64,000 bases of DNA from Arthrobotrys musiformis. Taxonomy: Eukaryota; Ascomycota; Orbiliomycetes; Orbiliales; Orbiliaceae. The stretch spans positions 1,364,001-1,428,000 of the forward strand of contig JAVHJL010000005.1 in NCBI GenBank assembly GCA_036971715.1. Reading direction: 5' to 3'. The notes beneath the pieces are model-generated. The model saw only the letters and a program-made list of their open reading frames with translations. It was not told where the DNA came from and did no database searches. Both the position numbers and the translations under genes were made by a program. Shown here piece after piece: positions 57,509 through 64,000 of the stretch; the stretch's first letter is position 1, and the number at the start of each line of letters is the position of its first letter.

Positions 57509-59776
57509 ATGGCTCCTTCCAATCCTATGCCCAACGGGCCAGTCCCAGTCGTATTGCCACCGAACGTCGTCCATGTACCCAAATCAAACATCCGTATTCT
57601 TTGCGTCGCTGATGTTAGAGGTGAGTTCGTGCGCGTTTTAGAAAGTTCCATGTGGCAGTCGCGACTAACAAGCTCATAGGTGATCTGCTTTCGCTGAATG
57701 AATTGGCCAAGAAGACCAATGCGGACTACATCCTTCACACTGGTGACTTCGGATTTTACGATAACTCATCAATAAACAGAATTGCTGAAAAGTATAGTCA
57801 CCCGCTAACGATGTGACCGACTGTACGAACAATATCTAACCTAAATTTATATTAGGACACTCCGACATGTCGCTCAGTACTCTCCACTTCTTTCCGAGGG
57901 GACCAAGAAATTCATCCAAAACAACACTAGCGGTCAACCAATTAAGAGTCGACTTGCAGAAGAACAGCTTTCCCAGCTTCCCAAGTTCCTGGACAGAACA
58001 TACGCGTTTGACGTTCCTGTTTACACGGTCTGGGGCGCCTGTGAGGACGTTGCCGTCCTAGAGAAGTTCAGATCTGGCGAATACAAGATCGATAAGTTGC
58101 ACATCATCGACGAGGCTTCATCAAGACTGCTTGATGTTGGTGGTGTCAAGCTCCGACTCCTCGGTCTAGGTGGGGCCGTCGTCATGCATAAGCTGTTCGA
58201 TAATGGCGAAGGTAAAACGACTATTGCCGGCGGCCAAGGGACCATGTGGACTACTCTTCTGCAGATGGGCGAGCTACTTGACACGGCAAATCGTGTTTAC
58301 GATGCCAGCGAGACACGTCTCTTCCTCACACATTCTTCTCCAGCTCGTGAGGGCCTCCTTAATGCTCTTGCCGTAGCCGTTAAAGCCGACTTTTCCATCT
58401 CCGCCGGTCTCCATTTTCGATACGGAAGTTCCTACAATGAGTTCAGCGTCAACCCAACTCTGGACCACTACAGGGGTAAACTGGCTGCTTCGAAGGCTTC
58501 TTTCAATGACGTTTGGGAGACAGTCAAGGGTGAAGTCATGAATACAGTTGCACAAAACCCCGCACAAAAGCAGCTCCTAGACAATGCCCTAAGCATAATC
58601 GACAAGATGCCCAGCACTGCCACTGGCCCAAATCCATTTGGCGGCTCGGCTCCTGGAAGTAAGGGCGAAGTCGACGAGAGTGCTTTCAAAAATATGTGGA
58701 ACTTTAACTTGGCTGATGCATCATTCGGCCATCTTATCCTTGACATTGAGAATGGTAGAATCGGTACGGAAATGAGAGCGCAAGGGTTTAATTTCGCCCA
58801 CCGTACTGGAAAATCAGCAGCTGGGGGGGCCACAGCTGCTAACACTACAGCAACCCCTGCAGGGCCTTCCGGGGCCGAGGCCCCTGCCCAAACCACTGCT
58901 CACCCTGCCGCCCAACCAACAGCAACAGTCCCGACTCAAAACACGACGGCGCCAGCTCCACAAACCACGGCACCGCAGACCACCGCCCCTCCACGAGTCC
59001 CGTCTGCCCCACGCCGTGACGAACCTGTCAAACCAGCGACACCAATCAACGTCCCACCTCGTACTCGTTCCGCCACTCCTTCAAAACCAGTCGTCGTTGA
59101 AGCTGCAGCAGCACCAGCCAAGGTTGAAGAGCCAGCGAATGGTGCTTCCGCCACGGAGACTGCCGACGCTGCCCCGAAGGAGGAACCGACTGAGCCAAAG
59201 TCTCTCATATCCCCAACTCCACCCCCACAAGCTGAAGGTGCTAGTGGCGGCTTGAGAATTGGCCTCTACGTCACCAACATCACTGGAGCTGAGAAAGTCA
59301 GAGAGCTATTCCCCGAATCCGACCGTGACCTCATCGATCGAGTTGAAGAGAAGCATCCCAAAAACGGTAGGCCCGTCTACTATTATGTTTTCTTCAAAAA
59401 CCAAGGAGACTGGAAGCCAGTCTTGGAGAGGTTGCCTAAAGATCTTACGACAAAGGGTGACCGTAATCGACCATTTATAAAGGAGATCGATGATCCATAC
59501 CAAGGACCGGGTGGAGCAGGGCCATGGCGTCGCGGCGGCGGCGGCGGTATGGGTCGTGGTAGAGTCGACAATCCCAGATCGAGCGCTTCCGAGAGCGAAG
59601 GGCCACCTGGAGGTGGTCGCCCTGGTGGTAGAGGTTTTGGAGGCGGCCCCGGTGGACGCCCACGCGGTGATCGAAGCCAACCCTTTGAAGGTAGAGGAGG
59701 CGGGCGTGGAGGCCGTGGCGGGGGTAGAAGACGCGATGGACAACCAGATCTTCCGTCCTCTTCAACACCAGCCTAA
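57509..59776 (+). CDS. DUF2433 calcineurin-like phosphoesterase-fold protein with C-terminal RGG tail
   Basis: Exons 57509-57620, 57680-57791 and 57856-59776, giving 714 aa. The core (about aa 25-430) resembles a metallophosphoesterase: ILCVADVRG, HTGDFGFYD, then VWGACEDV where GNHE is expected, VKLRLLGLGGAVV and LTHSSPAREG, followed by the strongly fungal blocks FSISAGLHFRYGSSYNEFS and FNDVWETVKGEV. An Ala/Pro/Thr-rich linker leads to a small globular domain (GGLRIGLYVTNITG...PVYYYVFFKNQGDW), then a Gly-Arg-rich tail of RGG type. The combination suggests an RNA-associated factor whose phosphoesterase activity may be altered, since the GNHE motif is not intact (inference). The ATG at 57509 is the first in frame with good signals. 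Introns are 59 and 64 nt. Confidence 0.9.
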
Positions 59777-61199
59777 ACCTTACCCACTTTTTACCTTTTC
59801 TTCTTCTACTACGAACGAAAATTATTATGGTAAAGTCCAAAAGCATTTGTTTTTATAAACGGCGACTTTTTGTTATGCACCCCGCGATTCAATTCATTGT
59901 TTTTATTTTCAGCGGTCCCTTTGTTGGACATTCTTGTCTTTAAGTGTTCGTCTGTGTCCCCCAGACATTTCACTTTTCTTCCTCGACCTCCATCCTTCTT
60001 CTCCTCCTCGCCTCCCCACAACTCCAAAAACTCCTACATTCTATTCAATCAAAAAGACCTTTATTGCTTACTTTTTCATACGTCTTCATTTCCTTTTTAA
60101 TGTCTTAACGTTTTATGACGATGGTTCTGTTTTCCTACTGTCGTTCTTACATCAACATGGCCGGATGTAATTATGATCATGTACCCAGAACAGAGCAAGA
60201 AATTCGAGATACGCAATACGAAATGCGGGGGCTGTTATAATTAATCTTTCCTTCTCCGGCTTTAGAATAGAATAATTATAATACCTTCCTATTAATTTAC
60301 CTTGCTTCTCCTTCTGCTTCGTTTTTGGAACGGATCGTTCCACAGGATTCCATTCCATATAAGTATCTATTACCCGTGCATATGCATAAGTAAGTACCTA
60401 GGTACATAGCAGAGTAGATGTTTCGACTGGCCTGGCCATGATTCCAACCGACATGCACGTCCGCCGGGTTAGTCCCCATTGGATCATCAGGGGCAGCCAA
60501 TAGAGCTGCAGGCTGACGTTGGTTGTCCGAATCCTTTGCTGCACATGACCAGCGTTTTCGGCGCCCCGGAATTCGTCCTTCCCAGCACCAGAAGGTGCCA
60601 AGCCCATCCTGCGCTAACAAACTGGTGTGTTCATGTTCGTCATTGTTCGCTCACTCTCACACTCTCCATCTCCATCTTTCCTTGTCACAGGTACCGTCCT
60701 TACGGCCTACCAGTATATCGTCAACAACCGTCGAGAAGGCCCGTTAGTTCAGTGTCTACGATCGGGCGACTAGTATTTCCAACTTTGTTCGGGGTCCGGT
60801 TGCCCTGGCTTTCCAACAACGTTCTTTGGACACCAGCCACTCTGGTCCTCGGATGCCAGCCACCCGGTCAAGTGGTTAAGTAATTAGTCAAGAGACCAAC
60901 GTCTTCGCATCTACCTCCAATCGAAATCTACAAAACGACCGGTTTGTTACTAATACGACTGGCCTGAGATTGGGGTTATTACTTCACATTTATCTTCGCT
61001 ACCCTCCTTCGCTCTCCAAACTTATAACAACACCGGTACTTGGCCGAAATACCCCTTGCCTGAAATACGTCCCGGTTCGCCTTATTACCCCAAACTTCCG
61101 ATATAAATACGGCGACGACAGATACAAATTTTGGATTATAGAAAGTCTTACACAAAGGCACTCCTTTCCGCTCACGTCCTGAAGCGACAGCGAAACAAG
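59777..61199. other. intergenic between the DUF2433 gene and NPC1
   Basis: 1.4 kb, T/C-rich in the first 350 bases (3' flank of the DUF2433 gene), then mixed sequence. No coding signal is supported. The NPC1 leader probably begins somewhere after 60900. Confidence 0.5.
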
Positions 61200-64000
61200 A
61201 TGGATGGCTCCTCCGGAGCCTCTCGAGGATCGCCTTGGGGGTTACGGCGGTTGTTTTATCTAGGACTTTCGACTTCTTTATTACTGGCACCGACCACCTC
61301 CGCCGAACCGACGGGGAAACACGAGTCAGGTTATTGTGCAATTCGAGATGAGTGTGGGCAGAGAGGATGGTTCGGCAAGCCGTTGCCCTGCCCTGACAAC
61401 GGGCCCGCGAAGGAGCCTTCAGCTAGCCTGAGGAAAGATTTGGTGGAGTTTTGCGGGCAGAAATGGGCGGAAGGTGCTGTCTGTTGTACGGACAATCAGG
61501 TAAGATTTTTGGGGGGCGGTGCTAGAAGCCTCAGACGGGACCGGCTAACGGGTCTATTGAAATGCAGCTAGATACGATGAAAGGCAACCTCGAGGTTGTA
61601 CAGCAACTTTTGGCGCCATGCCCTGCTTGCAAAGCCAACTTCTTTAACCTTGTCTGTACAATGACATGCTCCCCGAACCAATCCCAGTTCCTAAATGTTA
61701 CGAAGACGGAAACATTAAACGGAAAGGAAGTGGTCGCAGAGCTCAGTTACTATGTCGATCCCTCTTACGGACGTGGATTCTTTGACTCCTGCAAGAATGT
61801 CAAATTCTCACAGACTGGGGGGTCTGTAATGGAATTCATTGGTGGGAACGCAAAGACATGGCCCGAATTCTTGAAATTTTTGGGCGACGAGAAGCCGATT
61901 GGATCCCCTTTCCAGATTAACTACGTCCTCAACGATGATGCCCCGACACCGCCGAACCCGATCAAGGCTATGGATGATCCGATAATTAAGTGCAACGATC
62001 CAAATCCTGACTATTCTTGCTCATGCCTCGATTGTGCAGAAGCATGTCCGAAGCTTCCTGATCTCGAAGACGAGAAGGCTTGCCGCGTTGGGATCATTCC
62101 ATGTTTATCATTCTCAGTCATCGTCATATATGCAGTCTTCCTTACAGCGATCTTGCTCTGCTATGGGTATTTCTTTACTAAGAGTTATACCCACCGGTAC
62201 CAGCGGCTCAGATTGCTTCATGATGACGGGCCATCTGATGACGAAGATGAGGGTGACATCTTGGCACCTGCCGGATTTTCAGATCACCCTGCCTCTGAGT
62301 ATCCATTGAATGTGCGCTTGGATAAAACCTTCCAGAAGCTTGGAAGGGGCTGCGCGAATTACCCCGGACTTACGATCGGTACCTCTATCATCGTCATTGT
62401 GCTCATGTCCTTAGGATGGTTGAACTTCCAGGTCGAAACCAACCCTGTTAAACTGTGGGTTTCTCCCACCTCGGAGACAGCCTTGCAAAAGGATTTCTTC
62501 GACTCGAACTTCGGACCTTTCTGGAGAATTGAACAGGCGTTTTTGGTCAACGACGTCTCTGGAGAACCGAAGCCGGTTCTGTCGTATGAAACACTCCGAT
62601 GGTGGTTTAATGTCGAGTCGACCGTTAAAAGGATGAAGAGCATGGAGGACGGAGTCACGCTTCCAGACATTTGTTTCAACCCGACTGGGGCCGGATGTGC
62701 AATTCAATCCATTAGTGGTTGGTTCGACGACAGGCCTGACCTCTTCAGCCCTGGCGATTGGGATCTACGTATCAAAGACTGTGCCGCAAACCCGTCTTCC
62801 TGCTTGCCAACAATGGGGCAGCCATTAGATCCCGAGGTTGTGCTTGGAGGCTATACCGGTACAGATCAAGTTCTTGACGTGCCGGCCATCATGGTATCCT
62901 GGGTTGTGAACAACCATCCCGAAGGCTCTAAAGAAGTGAAGAGAGCTATGGACTGGGAAGAGTCGCTCAAGAGATATCTCCTCGACGTCCAAGCTGAGGC
63001 TCGCGACCGTGGTTTGAGGCTGAGCTTCAACACCGAGATTAGTTTGGAGCAAGAATTGAACAATAGCGCCAACACGGATGCGAAAATTGTGGTTATCAGC
63101 TACATTTTCATGTTCATCTATGCATCCTTCGCCCTTGGCTCTAGCGGATTTTCGCTTCCAAAGTTGATCGGGAACCCATCAAGTGCATTCGTGGACAGCA
63201 AGTTTACACTTGGTGTTGCGGGTATCGTTATTGTCTTGATGTCGGTGTCGGCTTCGGTGGGTCTGTTCTCGGCTTTGGGGGTCAAGGTCACGTTGATTAT
63301 CGCCGAGGTTATCCCATTCTTGGTTCTCGCTATCGGTGTCGACAATATTTTCTTGATTACCCACGAGTTTGAGCGTGCCAATATCTCTTACCCGAATAAT
63401 CCTGTCGAAGACAGAATCTCTAAGGCTTTGGGCAGAATGGGGCCATCCATCCTCTTGTCGGCGTTTACAGAAACTTGCGCGTTCGCTTTGGGAGCTGTTG
63501 TTGCTATGCCCGCGGTCCGAAACTTTGCTATCTATGCCGCCGGGGCAGTCGTTATCAATGCGATCCTCCAGGTCACGATGTTTGTCTCTGTCCTCGCCAT
63601 AAACCAAAAAAGGCAAGAGAACAACCGGTTCGACTGCTTCCCTTGCGTCGTGGCCCCTGGTGGACCAATCCGACCGAATCCCGGAGAGGAGGAGAGCTAC
63701 CTGCAAAAGTTCATCAGAAAGACATATGTTCCGAAGCTGCTTAACAAGTACGTTAAGGTTACGGTCATTGTGATCTTTTTGGGCCTCTTCGCGGCAGGTA
63801 TCGGTCTTATGCCGGAGATTGAACTAGGTCTGGATCAAAGGAACGCCTTGCCCGGTGGAAGCTATACCATTGATTACTTCAACGATTTGTATGACTACTT
63901 CGGATCGGGGCCACCTGTATTCTTCGTCACCAAGGACTACAATATTACCCACCGCGCAGAGCAAAAAGGAGTTTGCGGTCGGTTTACCACTTGCAATGAG
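61200..64000 (+). CDS. NCR1: Niemann-Pick C1-type sterol transporter (NPC1/Ncr1), 5' part
   Basis: Exons 61200-61499 and 61568-64000; 911 residues are visible and the frame runs off the window. A signal peptide (about LRRLFYLGLSTSLLLAPTTSAEP) precedes the Cys-rich N-terminal sterol-binding domain (GYCAIRDECG, CPACKANFFNLVCTMTCSPNQSQF). A first membrane segment follows (IIPCLSFSVIVIYAVFL), then a second (LTIGTSIIVIVLMSLGW), a large lumenal domain and the start of the sterol-sensing domain (VVISYIFMFIYASFALG, FTLGVAGIVIVLMSV, VIPFLVLAIGVDNIFLITHEFER). These are diagnostic of NPC1 in the RND/patched superfamily. The protein moves sterols and sphingolipids out of the vacuole/lysosome. The start at 61200 has a purine at -3 (AAGATGG). 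The single intron (68 nt) sits in the N-terminal domain. Confidence 0.95.

Noticed and set aside
1..64000. A biosynthetic gene cluster or defence island
   Set aside because: The genes are unrelated housekeeping functions with independent orientation; no synthase, tailoring-enzyme, transporter-cluster or nuclease grouping is seen.

Overview
This is nuclear DNA from a filamentous ascomycete (Pezizomycotina). The genes carry many short spliceosomal introns, mostly 56-80 nt, with GT-AG ends and CTAAC/CTGAC-like branch points. Several products are fungal-type: Yap1 with redox cysteine domains, Fmp52, a DUF2433 protein, Bud22 and Mak5. The class within Pezizomycotina cannot be fixed from this window. 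I see no bacterial genes, CRISPR array, rRNA, convincing tRNA or intact transposon.

Layout, left to right: 3' end of TRM7 (1-663, +); a 3.5 kb non-coding stretch that probably holds the ATG13 leader; ATG13 (4138-7272, +); a small conserved-looking protein (8725-9178, -); a 7.4 kb gene-poor AT-rich stretch with one unrecognised 189-aa gene (12211-12780, -); a long coiled-coil protein (16625-about 20411, +); BUD22 (21600-23009, -); a tiny Cys-rich protein (about 23363-23592, -); a SIRT5-type sirtuin (24437-26116, -); a PNPOx-like FMN-barrel protein (28180-29102, +); PTPA (29623-31377, -), head to head with an AT-hook/Myb-like protein (32254-34420, +); methylthioadenosine phosphorylase (34706-35876, -); YAP1 (37592-39846, -); a 4.1 kb non-coding stretch; SPF30/SMNDC1 (43931-44897, -), head to head with MAK5 (45256-47707, +); an IBTK/Btb3-like gene of 1583 codons (47897-52772, -); a 2.8 kb non-coding stretch; FMP52 (55605-56390, +); a DUF2433 phosphoesterase-like protein with an RGG tail (57509-59776, +); and the 5' part of NPC1/NCR1 (61200-64000, +, runs off the window).

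These are mainly independent housekeeping genes, not a cluster or operon. Loose themes are RNA modification and processing (TRM7, SPF30, MAK5, BUD22), stress, autophagy and phosphatase signalling (ATG13, PTPA, YAP1, SIRT5), and membrane or metabolic functions (NPC1, FMP52, MTAP).

I rebuilt the intron-exon structures by hand from splice signals, reading frame and conserved protein motifs. The most notable results concern gene structure: a GC-AG intron in ATG13, consecutive 18- and 32-nt microexons inside the sirtuin NAD-binding motif, and three introns of length 3n without stop codons that look coding in an open-reading-frame view. I found no convincing new multi-gene system. The best candidates for novelty are the orphan 189-aa protein, the AT-hook/Myb protein, the tiny Cys-rich protein and the DUF2433-RGG protein.
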